Assembly (NCBI GenBank): GCA_041390025.1
Contig: JAWKQR010000023.1
Coordinates: 1 to 64,000, forward strand
Length of the DNA: 64,000 bases
Reading direction: 5' to 3'
Origin: JBFFMO01 sp041390025
GTDB lineage: Bacteria; Myxococcota_A; Bradymonadia; Bradymonadales; Bradymonadaceae
Made by a program: the position numbers and the translations under genes. Below, piece after piece: positions 12,466 through 21,542 of the stretch. Position 1 is the first letter of the stretch; each line of letters starts with the position of its first letter. The notes beneath the pieces are model-generated. The model saw nothing but the letters and a program-made list of their open reading frames with translations. It was not told the DNA's origin and did not search any database.

Positions 12466-13173
12466 CTAGTTGGTGCGGGGAGGAAGAAGTCGCCCGACTT
12501 TGCTCCCGAATTCTGGCGGGTTACGGGTCTGCATCCAGATTCTTCCTTGTCCTTGGAAACTGCAGACCAACCCTTCGCCGGTCAGGTACGAGGAGATCCA
12601 ACCCGAACTCGCTTTGGTGACGTTGAACGTTAGCGAAGCGTCCCAAGCCACCAAATGGCCGGTATCGATGACGAGTGAACCGTTGCACTGCAGTTCTTGG
12701 ATGCCCCCGAACGCGCCGATCAAGATTTGTTGGTTTGGTGCGTTCGCGGTCGCCGACAGCAAAAACAAGCCTTCACCGCCGAAAAAGGTTCGCGCTCCGC
12801 CGAACTCACCGGTGGTTTGAACGCCAGGCGTGCTGGCGACGAAGGCCGTCGACTGCAGTTTGAGACCTGCCCCCTGGACGTCGATCATGGCCATATCACC
12901 GGGGAGTGTGTGGGCGAGCAAGAGTTGCTCGGGGCCACGTGTCGCGGTGAAGGTATTTTGGAAAAACGACTCGCCGGCGAGCAGACGACCGGCCGCGGCG
13001 GTGATCGCACCAAAAATCCCGCCACCACCGGATTGCTTCGCGAGTCCGGTGATCATGTCGAGTCCGGGAGTCATACCAACCATGGCGCCGGGTTCGACCA
13101 GCAATTGCTCGCCTTGCTCAAGGTCGAACTGGGCCATGGTGCTGACGGGTTGATAGAGGAGTTGATAACGCAT
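12466..13173 (-). CDS. AIM24-family protein, second of three tandem copies
   Basis: This is a 235-residue AIM24 protein. I place the start at ATG 13173 (MRYQLLYQPVS); the frame extends 12 codons further upstream without support. Characteristic motifs are LLVEPGAMVGM, LLAGESFFQNTFTATRGPEQL, LIGAFGGIQEL and GEGLVCSFQGQGRIWMQTRNP. It has a Gly-rich insertion near residue 45 that the other copies lack. Spacing is 8 bp from the first copy and 9 bp to the third, so one operon is likely. Confidence 0.88.
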   Translation of the reverse strand: MRYQLLYQPVSTMAQFDLEQGEQLLVEPGAMVGMTPGLDMITGLAKQSGGGGIFGAITAAAGRLLAGESFFQNTFTATRGPEQLLLAHTLPGDMAMIDVQGAGLKLQSTAFVASTPGVQTTGEFGGARTFFGGEGLFLLSATANAPNQQILIGAFGGIQELQCNGSLVIDTGHLVAWDASLTFNVTKASSGWISSYLTGEGLVCSFQGQGRIWMQTRNPPEFGSKVGRLLPPRTN

Positions 13174-13181
13174 TTTTGACC

Positions 13182-13883
13182 TCAGCCCGGCAGAAGTGGA
13201 GACAGCCAATCAATCAGCGAACCGAAATTCCTGGACTGGATATAAACGCGACCTTGACCTTTGAACTCGCAGACCATGCCTTCGCCGGACGCAACCATGC
13301 CGATCAGGCCGCCTCCAGCGGACTTGATGTCGAAGGTGAGAGCACCTTCCCAACCCACGATATGGCCGTTGTCGACGATGTACGTGCCGTTGACGTCGAT
13401 GGCATCGACGCCGCCGTAGCTGTTGAACCAGATGTCACCGCCATTTCCCAAGATCTCGAGGAAGAAGGCGCCCTCTTTGGCCAAGATGCCCCGAAGGCCT
13501 GCGTATTTGACGATGACGTCAATGTCGCCGCTTGAGGCGACGTAGGCGCCTGCCGACAGCGTGAGGCGCTGTCCGGGTTCGAGCCTGCGATGCACGATGC
13601 TGCCGCTCATGGTGGGGGTGATCCAGACCGTGCCCGGCGCGTTCGTTGTGTAGTGGGTGACAAAAAAGCTTTCGCCGCCGAGTGCTTTGCGGATGAACGC
13701 GGCAAACATCGCCCCTAGGGTGGTGACGAATCCGGCGTTGGGACGCACGGTCAACTTGGCGTCCATTTGCACATGGGTCGATTTGGCCGCCATCGCGCCC
13801 GCTTCGGAGACGAAGATATCGCCGGGGTCTAAGTCCACGCGGAGCATGGAAAACGCGGGCTCGTGCGAAATCTGGTGATGCAA
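13182..13883 (-). CDS. AIM24-family protein, first of three tandem copies
   Basis: This 233-residue protein is the promoter-proximal member of the cluster, divergent from mtaB with a gap of about 120 bp. AIM24 signatures include VSEAGAMAAKS, ALGGESFFVTHYTTNAPGTVW, FNSYGGVDAIDVNG and GEGMVCEFKGQGRVYIQSRN. The three copies differ substantially from one another, which points to old duplication and specialisation, possibly as a hetero-oligomer. That last point is inference. Confidence 0.88.
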   Translation of the reverse strand: MHHQISHEPAFSMLRVDLDPGDIFVSEAGAMAAKSTHVQMDAKLTVRPNAGFVTTLGAMFAAFIRKALGGESFFVTHYTTNAPGTVWITPTMSGSIVHRRLEPGQRLTLSAGAYVASSGDIDVIVKYAGLRGILAKEGAFFLEILGNGGDIWFNSYGGVDAIDVNGTYIVDNGHIVGWEGALTFDIKSAGGGLIGMVASGEGMVCEFKGQGRVYIQSRNFGSLIDWLSPLLPG

Positions 13884-14002
13884 TGGAACCTCCCTGCTTG
13901 GTCAAATCCACGCGGAGGGTACGTGGAATGGAAGGTGTGAGCAACGAACTGTTCGACTTGGGCGGAAGTGATGGTAAAACGGGCGCGCCGACTGAGGATG
14001 CG

Positions 14003-15256
14003 ATGAGAGTTCATTTCCTGACACATGGCTGCAAGGCCAACCAGTACGACACTGAAAAGTACCGGCAAGAGCTTGAGGCACGCGGTGCGCGTTTGGCGGC
14101 GACGCTGGGCGATGCGGACGCGGTGGTCATCAACACATGCACTGTGACGAACCAGGCCGATGTGGAGGCCCGCAAGGCGATTCGAAAGATTGGGCGAACG
14201 AAGCCTGATGTGAAGATCGTCGTCGCGGGATGCAGTGCGGCCATGCGTGCAGACGACTATCGCGCGATGGACGAGGTCTACGGCGTTGTGGCGGGTCAGG
14301 ACGCGGTGCAGGTGGCCGACGCCCTGTTGCCCGATGCGATCTTGCGCGATGAAGAATCGATTGGCGGGGAGTTGTTGTCGATGAATCGGTTGCGCAGCCG
14401 CGGCTGGTTGAAGGTGCAAGATGGCTGCAATCGGCGGTGCTCGTTCTGTGCGACCCGCATTGCGCGCGGCGAAAGTCGGAGCCGAGATATCGAGTCGTTG
14501 GTTGCCGAGGCCGAGATTCTGTCGGATGCGCATCGCGAGCTCGTCATCACGGGCGTTCATATCGGGCACTACGGCTTGGATTTGAACGGGCGCAAATCAG
14601 ACGAGTTCAGCTTAAGCAAGCTGATGGCGCGTCTGCTGGAGGCCGTTCCGAACACACGATTCCGGCTGGGCAGCATCGAGGCGACCGAGATCGACGATTT
14701 GATGGTCGACCTGATGGCGAGCCCGGGAAGCCAGCTCGCGCCGCACTTTCACATCCCAATGCAGTCGGGAAGTGACCACGTTTTGCGGGCCATGAAACGG
14801 TGGCATACCCGCGAGCAGTATCGGCGACGCGTGTTGGAGATCGCGGAGCGGGTGCCCGGGCTGGGGCTTGGGGCGGACATCATCGTCGGTTTTCCGACCG
14901 AGGGTGAAGAACACCACGCCGAGACTCGGGCGCTGGTCGAAGAACTGCCATTTACGTATCTGCACGTGTTTCCTTACTCAGAGCGGTCTGGGACACCCGC
15001 CGCCGAGATGTCGGGGCACCTGCCGGGCGATGTCAAATCTGCGCGGAGCCAGGAGCTGCGCGACATTGCGCACGCGAAGGGCACCGAACACATGCGGCGT
15101 CGGGCGGGCACCGTTGCCGACATCGTGCTTGAGCAAGGGGATTTGGGGATTACGGAGGACTATCTTCGCGTTCGGATGAGCGGCGATTGGTCCGAGGATC
15201 GTGTCACGGCGCGTTTGGACATGGCGGGTGACGACCTTTGTGCGCTTCCACTGTGA
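14003..15256 (+). CDS. mtaB: tRNA (N(6)-L-threonylcarbamoyladenosine(37)-C(2))-methylthiotransferase MtaB
   Basis: This radical-SAM enzyme adds a methylthio group to t6A37 of ANN-decoding tRNAs. The start at 14003 (MRVHFLTHGCK) is the family N-terminus; the open frame runs 40 codons further but looks non-coding. Cys10, Cys46 and Cys77 should bind the auxiliary 4Fe-4S cluster. CNRRCSFC (Cys142, 146, 149) binds the radical-SAM cluster. FHIPMQSGSDHVLRAMKR and GADIIVGFPTEGE are further signatures, and a short TRAM-like C-terminus follows. At 417 residues the length is normal. Confidence 0.92.
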   Translation: MRVHFLTHGCKANQYDTEKYRQELEARGARLAATLGDADAVVINTCTVTNQADVEARKAIRKIGRTKPDVKIVVAGCSAAMRADDYRAMDEVYGVVAGQDAVQVADALLPDAILRDEESIGGELLSMNRLRSRGWLKVQDGCNRRCSFCATRIARGESRSRDIESLVAEAEILSDAHRELVITGVHIGHYGLDLNGRKSDEFSLSKLMARLLEAVPNTRFRLGSIEATEIDDLMVDLMASPGSQLAPHFHIPMQSGSDHVLRAMKRWHTREQYRRRVLEIAERVPGLGLGADIIVGFPTEGEEHHAETRALVEELPFTYLHVFPYSERSGTPAAEMSGHLPGDVKSARSQELRDIAHAKGTEHMRRRAGTVADIVLEQGDLGITEDYLRVRMSGDWSEDRVTARLDMAGDDLCALPL

Positions 15257-15352
15257 GCTCATTTTCGCACGAGCGCTAGGTCATCCTCCAAGCTTGACAC
15301 GAACCACGCAGTGACGGACGAATTCGCCAAGATTTTGTGCATGAGGACGCCG

Positions 15353-16693
15353 ATGGAACCCACACGTGAAGAACCCCTCGTAGTTGTCGGAGCTGGCTTG
15401 GCCGGCTCGCTGCTGTCGCTTGTATTGGCGCGGCGCGGATACCACGTCGACGTCTACGAGCACCGCAGCGACTCACGGAAAACGGAGTTCACGGGTGGGC
15501 GCTCGATCAACCTTGCGTTGTCGACGCGAGGCCTGACCGCGCTGCAACGCGCGGGTTTGGGTGAACGCATTCTGAAGGAATGCATCCCCATGCACGGTCG
15601 CATGATTCATGACCTTGCGGGCAACACGCAGTTGCAGCCGTACGGAAAGGCCGGGCAGTACATCAACTCGGTGTCTCGTCAGAGCCTCAACGAGATCCTG
15701 ATGGAAGCCGCCGACGCGCACCCCCACGTGAATTTCCACTTTGACCAAAAGTGCGTGGACCTCGCGCTCACCGACGGATCACCGACGTTCGAGAACACAA
15801 CGACCGGCGAGCAGAAGCAGGTCAAAACGCGCTACTTGTTTGGCGCGGACGGTGCGTATTCGGCGGTTCGTGGGCAGTTGCAGAAGTCGGGCAGGTTCAA
15901 TTTCAGCCAAGATTACTTGAGCCACGGTTACAAGGAGCTTTCGATCCCGCCGACCGCAGATGGGGGATGGCGCATGGAGAAGAACGCGCTGCACATCTGG
16001 CCGCGGCAAGACTTCATGTTGATCGCGCTGCCCAACCTGGACGGCAGCTTCACCGTCACGTTGTTTTTGGCGTGGGAAGGCGAGTACAGCTTCGATAAGT
16101 TGCGCGATGAGCATGCTGTGGTGGACTTTTTCCACACGCATTTCCCGGATGCGTTGGCGTTGATGCCCACCTTGGTCGAAGACTTTTTTGCCAATCCGAC
16201 AGGCAACTTGGTCACGATTCGTTGCGCGCCCTACCACTACACCGATCAGGTGCTGTTGCTTGGCGATGCGGCCCATGCGGTGGTTCCCTTTTATGGGCAG
16301 GGCATGAACGCTTCGTTTGAGGACTGCACCGTCATCGACGAGATCTTGGAACAGCATGCTCCCGATTGGGGCGCAGTCGGTCGAACGTTTACGGAGGTTC
16401 GCAAGGCGGACGCGGACGCGATCGCGGATCTGGCGCTCTACAACTTTTTGGAGATGCGCTCGAAGGTTGTGGACCCGGTCTTTTTGATGAAAAAGAAGGT
16501 CGATCGGGCGCTGAGCGACGCGTTTCCGGACCGGTGGATGCCGCTGTATTCGATGGTGACGTTTTCGGACATTCCTTATGCGAAAGCGAAAGCACGTGCC
16601 GAGGAGCAGGACCGTATTCTGAAGTATGGCCTGATCGGCGCGGCAGCCGGTGGCGCGCTGGCGTTGGGGATGTTACTGAGCCGCAACAAGTAG
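15353..16693 (+). CDS. kmo: kynurenine 3-monooxygenase
   Basis: This FAD/NADPH monooxygenase hydroxylates kynurenine to 3-hydroxykynurenine in tryptophan degradation or de novo NAD synthesis. The FAD fingerprint is VVVGAGLAGSLLSLVLARRG; the family-diagnostic GRSINLALSTRGL is at about residue 50. GDAAHAVVPFYGQGMNASFED (FAD ribityl binding) and YSMVTFSDIPYAKA near the end also fit. A C-terminal hydrophobic segment of about 17 residues plus SRNK suggests membrane attachment, as in eukaryotic KMO. I chose ATG 15353 because GAGGA lies 6 bases upstream; ATG 15341 is possible. A RidA protein likely to act later in the pathway lies 2.4 kb downstream. Confidence 0.92.
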   Translation: MEPTREEPLVVVGAGLAGSLLSLVLARRGYHVDVYEHRSDSRKTEFTGGRSINLALSTRGLTALQRAGLGERILKECIPMHGRMIHDLAGNTQLQPYGKAGQYINSVSRQSLNEILMEAADAHPHVNFHFDQKCVDLALTDGSPTFENTTTGEQKQVKTRYLFGADGAYSAVRGQLQKSGRFNFSQDYLSHGYKELSIPPTADGGWRMEKNALHIWPRQDFMLIALPNLDGSFTVTLFLAWEGEYSFDKLRDEHAVVDFFHTHFPDALALMPTLVEDFFANPTGNLVTIRCAPYHYTDQVLLLGDAAHAVVPFYGQGMNASFEDCTVIDEILEQHAPDWGAVGRTFTEVRKADADAIADLALYNFLEMRSKVVDPVFLMKKKVDRALSDAFPDRWMPLYSMVTFSDIPYAKAKARAEEQDRILKYGLIGAAAGGALALGMLLSRNK

Positions 16694-16754
16694 AGACAGC
16701 GCACCTTTTTGAACCCTGCTGGCATCCTGTTTCTCAACCCCGAAAGAGGATCGT

Positions 16755-17807
16755 ATGTCAGCTGCTTCGACTGTTTTTGAGACCATCGACATGAAGATCG
16801 ACTTTCTGGCGCGCATCGATGCGCTGCGTGACGAGCATTTGGATGCGGTGATGGAGCTGCTCGACGACGCGGTCGTGTCGTCGACCCCGATGGGTTCGTC
16901 GCTCATCGAGATGACGCGTTATCACTTGTCGACCGGCGGGAAGCGGCTGCGTGCGTTGTTGCCTTTGGCGACGGCCGAAGCCCTTGGCGCTGATGCGACG
17001 GACCTGCGCGCATTTGCGGCCGCCTGCGAGATCTTGCACAACGCCACTTTGGTCCATGATGACCTTCAAGACGGCGATACAGTGCGCCGCGGGCAGCCCA
17101 CCGTTTGGGCCCATTACGGCGAAGCACGCGCGATCAATTTGGGTGACGCGATGCTGTACTACACGTTGGTGCTGGCGCGGCGCCTCGGCGGCACGGCCGA
17201 GCTGCGGGAGCGCCTGACCGACCGCATCCTTCGCGAGACATTGCGTGTGATCGACGGACAGGAACGTGAGTTCTTGCTGCAGCAGGTTGAGCGCCCGTCG
17301 AAGGACGCGTATTTCGCCATGGTTGAGGGCAAAACGAGCGGCCTGTTCGCGCTGCCTGTCGCGGGGGCGGCGATGTTCTGCGGTGCCTCGGACGAGGTGA
17401 TCGAGGCGTTGGAGCGAGCGACCGGCCACCTTGGCGTGTTGTTCCAGATTCAGGACGACGTGCTCGACCTCTACGGCGACAAGGGCCGCGATCGCGTGGG
17501 TTCGGACATCGCGGAAGGGAAGATCTCGGCGTTGGTCGTGCACTGTTTGGAGCATGCCGACGATGCCGATGCGACGTGGCTGCGTGCGCTGCTGCGCCGA
17601 GAGCGCGAAGACGTCAGTGACGACGACATCGCGCGTGTGAGCGCGCTGTTCAAGTCGTCCGGGGCCCTAGACTATGCCCTGGACGAGATCACGCGCCGCC
17701 GTGAGCTCGCCGTGTCGGAGCCCGCGCTGCAAAACACGGCGCTTAAGGATCTGATCGTGGCGATGGCAGACGTGTTTGTCGCGCCCATCAAGGCTCAGCT
17801 GGGTTGA
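16755..17807 (+). CDS. polyprenyl diphosphate synthase (IspB/HepT type)
   Basis: This 350-residue trans-prenyltransferase adds isopentenyl units to make a long-chain quinone side chain. The substrate motif GGKRLRALLP is at about residue 61. The first Asp-rich motif is DDLQD (102-106) and the second QIQDDVLD (about 236). GDAMLYYTLVLAR lies after the first motif. Short residues before the first Asp-rich motif (HNATLVHDD) suggest a medium/long-chain product, as in octaprenyl/heptaprenyl synthases rather than farnesyl synthase; chain length cannot be fixed from sequence alone. The gene ends 5 bp from the convergent DUF4476 gene. Confidence 0.88.
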   Translation: MSAASTVFETIDMKIDFLARIDALRDEHLDAVMELLDDAVVSSTPMGSSLIEMTRYHLSTGGKRLRALLPLATAEALGADATDLRAFAAACEILHNATLVHDDLQDGDTVRRGQPTVWAHYGEARAINLGDAMLYYTLVLARRLGGTAELRERLTDRILRETLRVIDGQEREFLLQQVERPSKDAYFAMVEGKTSGLFALPVAGAAMFCGASDEVIEALERATGHLGVLFQIQDDVLDLYGDKGRDRVGSDIAEGKISALVVHCLEHADDADATWLRALLRREREDVSDDDIARVSALFKSSGALDYALDEITRRRELAVSEPALQNTALKDLIVAMADVFVAPIKAQLG

Positions 17808-17812
17808 TCACC

Positions 17813-18661
17813 CTATTTGCACTGGTCGTCGCGCGAGGCGTCGGCGCGGCACTGGTTGATGAGCGGGTATTCGTCGGCGCACTTTTGGTCGCACGCTGAC
17901 CCGCCATCCATCTGACAATCAAAGAAACACTTGCCCCAGCCCATGCACGCCCCCGCGGCGGCGCCGCTGTCACAGGAATTGTACTTTCCGTTGAGACAGC
18001 AGTATGCCGAGCTGTTTGAGGTCTGAGTCGTGGTCGTTGTCGTGTCGGCCTGCTGCGTGGACCGCGCCTCGTCGGCCGCCTTTGCCTCTTCGGCGGCTCG
18101 GGCGGCCTCGGCAGCACGCTTTTCCTCGGCGATTCGCTGTTGCTCGGCCAACCGGTCGGCTTCCTTCGCGCGCGCAACACGCGCATCACTCATGATCGAT
18201 TCGACGTCGGAGCGCTCGTCGTCAAACGTGAGTCGGGACGTCACAGCTCCCGAGTTTTCGAGGTCCAAGATCCTATCTGCGATGGTCTCGACGAGTTTGA
18301 CGCGTTGGTCTTTCATGTCGAGCAACGCGACAAGTTCGCCAACCTGAGCGGCGGAGAAATACGAGGAGCGCCCCGCCTCTTCGACGAGCGAGATCTTCTT
18401 GCTGCTCATCCCTGCGTCGGAGACTTGCGCCTTGAGGGATTCAAACTGCGCCGAATCCATGGGTTGGGCGTTGTTCGGCGGAACGTTAACACTTGAGGAT
18501 TGGCTTTGGGTGTCGGTGGATGTGTCGTCGGGACCGCCTGTTAACAGACCTGAGGCCCCGTATCCTTCGGGCATCTTAAACGACCCGCAGGCTGCCGCCC
18601 CGACGAGAGCGAAGGCTCCAATTCCAACAACCAGATGTGATTTCCAAGTCTTGCCAGCCAC
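17813..18661 (-). CDS. lipoprotein with DUF4476 domain and Cys-rich tail
   Basis: GTG at 18661 with GAGG five bases upstream gives a lipoprotein signal peptide ending in VGAAAC; an ATG 42 bases upstream lacks this spacing. Residues about 75-150 (FESLKAQVSDAGMSSKK...FSAAQVGELVALLDMKDQRVKL) match the DUF4476 pattern, a helical domain often seen in myxobacterial and bacteroidete exoproteins. A long Ala/Glu/Arg coiled coil follows (about 150-205), then a Thr/Gln linker and a C-terminal module with at least eight Cys (YCCLNGKYNSCDSG...CK), probably disulfide-bonded. It may anchor to the outer membrane with a rod and a knob. No specific function is known. Confidence 0.72.
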   Translation of the reverse strand: MAGKTWKSHLVVGIGAFALVGAAACGSFKMPEGYGASGLLTGGPDDTSTDTQSQSSSVNVPPNNAQPMDSAQFESLKAQVSDAGMSSKKISLVEEAGRSSYFSAAQVGELVALLDMKDQRVKLVETIADRILDLENSGAVTSRLTFDDERSDVESIMSDARVARAKEADRLAEQQRIAEEKRAAEAARAAEEAKAADEARSTQQADTTTTTTQTSNSSAYCCLNGKYNSCDSGAAAGACMGWGKCFFDCQMDGGSACDQKCADEYPLINQCRADASRDDQCK

Positions 18662-18751
18662 AGTGACCTCGTGTGAATACCCAGTGGGATTGTGTGTTCG
18701 CATATACGACGCAAGTCACACGCTATTCAACGACGGACATGTTTTGAGCAC

Positions 18752-19084
18752 TTAGGGGCAGACGAACTGACCATCGCAGAGGGTCATGATCAGGACAAAC
18801 CCGAGCGTTGTGCCGGCCGCGGACAACAAGGGTAGGCTCGCAACCGCGACGCGGGTCTTGACCATCATCGGTCGAATCATCCAAAGCAGCCAACCACCGA
18901 CGATCGCGAGGAACATCGCGGGGAAGTAGCTGACCATCGAACCAACCGTGAGCCACAAGTATGGATTTTGGTCCGAGCCCGGCGCGTCGAACATCATGGC
19001 CGAGAACATCACCATCATCGCCGCCGGAATCGCGACTACGATCCAAAGGATGGTCGCGATGATTTCAATGGTGGGTTTGGGCAT
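18752..19084 (-). CDS. small four-helix membrane protein, unknown function
   Basis: This 110-residue protein is nearly all hydrophobic, with segments at about 8-30, 44-66 and 78-102, so three or four helices. Met-rich helix 1 (AAMMVMFSAMMF) and a C-terminal Cys pair (LCDGQFVCP) stand out. It starts 14 bp after the RidA gene stop and so is probably the last gene of a minus-strand operon. No family recognised. Confidence 0.6.
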   Translation of the reverse strand: MPKPTIEIIATILWIVVAIPAAMMVMFSAMMFDAPGSDQNPYLWLTVGSMVSYFPAMFLAIVGGWLLWMIRPMMVKTRVAVASLPLLSAAGTTLGFVLIMTLCDGQFVCP

Positions 19085-19098
19085 GTTCTGTGGCTTGG

Positions 19099-19518
19099 TT
19101 ACGGGAGGCGAGCGATGCCTTTGATCTCGATCAACAGATGTGGGTGGGGCAGCTGATGCACCGCGACGGTTGTTCGCGTCGGGCCGGTCTCCGCGTCAAA
19201 GTAGGTGTTGTAGACGCGGTTGTAACCGGCGAAATCGTCCATGTTGACCAAGAAGGTCGTGACATCCACTAGGTGTTCGAGGTCGGCTCCGGCGGCGTTG
19301 AGGTAGCGTCGCATGTTCTCGATGACGGCACGGGTCTGGGCTTCAATGTCGAGCTCGACACGGCCGTCTGGGTGGATGGTGACGCCCTCGTGGGTGTTGT
19401 CTGGGCGACGCGATGACGTTCCACACAGGAAAATCAGGTCGCCGACAATGCGGCCGTGGGGGTAGCTGCCGAGCGCTTTGGCGCGGTCACCGAGAATAAT
19501 CGGGCGTGTATCAACCAT
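19099..19518 (-). CDS. RidA-family protein, 2-aminomuconate deaminase type
   Basis: This is a 139-residue YjgF/YER057c/UK114 protein. The motif GTSSRRPD (residues 34-41) and the end PTRTTVAVHQLPHPHLLIEI match the bacterial 2-aminomuconate deaminase subgroup (AmnD/NbaF), which hydrolyses 2-aminomuconate in 3-hydroxyanthranilate catabolism. General RidA members instead hydrolyse reactive enamines/imines. The Arg in PTRTT is the conserved carboxylate-binding residue. With kmo nearby, a role in tryptophan breakdown is plausible but not proven; other pathway genes are not in this window. It starts 1 bp after the stop of the upstream lipoprotein gene. Confidence 0.82.
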   Translation of the reverse strand: MVDTRPIILGDRAKALGSYPHGRIVGDLIFLCGTSSRRPDNTHEGVTIHPDGRVELDIEAQTRAVIENMRRYLNAAGADLEHLVDVTTFLVNMDDFAGYNRVYNTYFDAETGPTRTTVAVHQLPHPHLLIEIKGIARLP

Positions 19519-19519
19519 C

Positions 19520-21130
19520 TTAGGGCGTGGAGTCTGTGACGGTGTTGATGGGCGTGATGTTGCGCGATGGCCATGCGATGTCGGCGACGTGCCAGAACTG
19601 TTGGTCCGTCATGCGTTGGCGCAGCTTTTCGTATGCCAGCACGCCACCGAGGTAGATTCGAACGGTGACGAAGCTCGCGCCATAGCCGTGTGCGTCAAAG
19701 TACTGCACACCGATATCGTAGACGCGGCCGTTTTGTGGATTGTCGAAGTTGATGTTCTCGGGACCCCAGCCGTCCACGTCGTCGATGTCCAAGCTGGGGT
19801 CATCGTCGAAACCCATGGGAGTTCCGTCTGCCGCGACACCACGTGGTGTTCCCCAGTCGGGCTCCATGTTTTGCCAGAAACAATCCCAAGGCGCCTGGTT
19901 CCACTGTCCGCCATCGCGAAGCAGGTGGATGTCAACATCGGAGCCCGACGAATCCTGTTGGAACGGGTCGTTGGGGGTGTCCCACACGAGCTGAATGTGC
20001 ATGTCTTGGTCGGCCGTGGCGTACAACGTCATCGTGGCGGGGCTCGAAATGCGGCCGTCGTCGGACACCGCGGTGAGCTCGACAATGTAGGTTCCGGCGA
20101 GGTCGAGCCACATCCCCGAGGTCTCGCCCTCGTTGCGCACCAGCATGGCCGCGGAGTCCATGGGACGCGAGATCAACGCCCACGAAAACGTCAGCGCTTG
20201 GCCTTCTGGGTCGCGGCTGCGGGCGGCTGAAAACTCGATCGTGTCCAGCGGCAAGCCGTTGTAGGTCCCGGTGGGGTCGGCGGTTGCGGTGTCGCCGCGC
20301 TCGGTGTTCAGCGCATCGATGACCGGCTGAGGCGCGAACAGGTCTCGCCCCCTGCCCTGCAGTACGAGCTCGATTTCGGGGTTGGTCTGATCGTCGCTGC
20401 GAAAGACGGTGCGGGCCTCGTATCTGCCCGTTCCTTGTGGTGTGAATGCAAACGGGATCACAACCGACTCGCCGACTTCAAGCGCCACGTTTTGGTAGAC
20501 CTGTCGTGTGGTCTGATTGAACGCCAAAGGACCAACGGTGGCCACCAGTTCACCCATCGTAAAAGTGGTTTTTGAGCGTGTGGAACAGTTGGTGACCTCG
20601 ATCTCGTCGACCTGGAAGCCGTCGGGATCAATCACGCCAAAGTCGAGCGGGTTAGGAGAAACCTCGAGGCATGGAAAGCGCTGATTGGCGACCAGCTCGA
20701 TTTCGAAGATGGGTTCGTCTGGGTCGTTGGACGCGATCGTGAGGACGCCCCGCCGCAGCGATTCGTCGCGCGCACGATAGGTCACTTGGACCGAGATGGC
20801 CGTGTTCGGCGAGATTTCGGGCAAGCGGTCCTCGAAGAGTTCGACCGAGAAACCTTCGGTGGTTTCAATCGATGCGATCTTGAGCACGTCGTTGCCCAAA
20901 TTGAAGATCTCGATGGTCTGGGTGCCAACTTCGCCTTGGTCGAGCTCCCCGAAGTCTACGGGGCTTTGGGCATCGATGTCCGGGACACGCTCGTAGGTGA
21001 ACGTGCCGAATTGGTTGGGCTCAAACACATTGACAATGGATGGTTTGTCCTCCGGATCGGATGGACAACCCACCAATGCCGACAGAAAGAAGAGTGAGAA
21101 CAGAAGTTTCAAGTTGCCAGACAAAGTCAT
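19520..21130 (-). CDS. large lipoprotein with choice-of-anchor-D/ASPM-type beta domains
   Basis: This 536-residue protein has a lipobox (SALVGC) at residue 22 and a Shine-Dalgarno GAGGGCGAC before ATG 21130. Two or three Ig-like domains carry the pattern PVDFGELDQGEVGTQTIEIFNLGN...ASNDPDEP (residues 55-145) and NPLDFGVIDPDGFQVDEIEVTN (about 160-260). A PKD-like segment (IEFSAARSRDPEGQALTFSWALI) and a C-terminal Trp/Asp-rich domain (HIQLVWDTP...SDVDIHLL) follow. Similar domain strings occur on myxobacterial surface proteins. It leads an operon with RidA and a small membrane protein. Confidence 0.75.
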   Translation of the reverse strand: MTLSGNLKLLFSLFFLSALVGCPSDPEDKPSIVNVFEPNQFGTFTYERVPDIDAQSPVDFGELDQGEVGTQTIEIFNLGNDVLKIASIETTEGFSVELFEDRLPEISPNTAISVQVTYRARDESLRRGVLTIASNDPDEPIFEIELVANQRFPCLEVSPNPLDFGVIDPDGFQVDEIEVTNCSTRSKTTFTMGELVATVGPLAFNQTTRQVYQNVALEVGESVVIPFAFTPQGTGRYEARTVFRSDDQTNPEIELVLQGRGRDLFAPQPVIDALNTERGDTATADPTGTYNGLPLDTIEFSAARSRDPEGQALTFSWALISRPMDSAAMLVRNEGETSGMWLDLAGTYIVELTAVSDDGRISSPATMTLYATADQDMHIQLVWDTPNDPFQQDSSGSDVDIHLLRDGGQWNQAPWDCFWQNMEPDWGTPRGVAADGTPMGFDDDPSLDIDDVDGWGPENINFDNPQNGRVYDIGVQYFDAHGYGASFVTVRIYLGGVLAYEKLRQRMTDQQFWHVADIAWPSRNITPINTVTDSTP

Positions 21131-21235
21131 GTCGCCCTCGGAGGTATCGCAGCCAGCTTAACTCATTTGCGGATGTGGGTCGAAACCTTACACATTAAAC
21201 ATTTTCCGCCACCCGATGGTCTGCATGGTGTGTGC

Positions 21236-21395
21236 CACTGTGGGGGTGGATCGGCGGCTTCCAAGCCGCGTGTGCCCTCGGGTGGGCTTCGCCCATTTGG
21301 CAACGGGGGGCTTGCCGACCCACACACGGCGCCTTAGTGAGGCGGACCGGCAGCTTGCCGACCCATACCCGACGTGGTTGTGAGGTGGACCGACC
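21236..21395. repeat. intergenic hairpin repeats (copies of a dispersed family)
   Basis: Two degenerate copies of the repeat found also at 47.3, 53.4 and 57.9 kb are present. The core reads GTGGGCTTCGCCC, an arm GGCAA, a G-rich loop and CTTGCCGACCCA. Two hairpins are possible: GGGC-TTC-GCCC, and GGCAA/TTGCC. The rest of the 21131-21542 gap holds only the promoter region of the next gene. Confidence 0.7.
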
Positions 21396-21542
21396 ATGAT
21401 GGAAATCTGACGCGCCACAGGGTGTAGACCTTGGAAAACTGATGTTTTGAGGCGTGAGGGAGCGCTTGCATCCAAAATCGCGGTCGCTATAGTGGCCGCC
21501 TTTGTCAGAACTGGATGTAAACCCCCACATTGGAGGTTCGTG

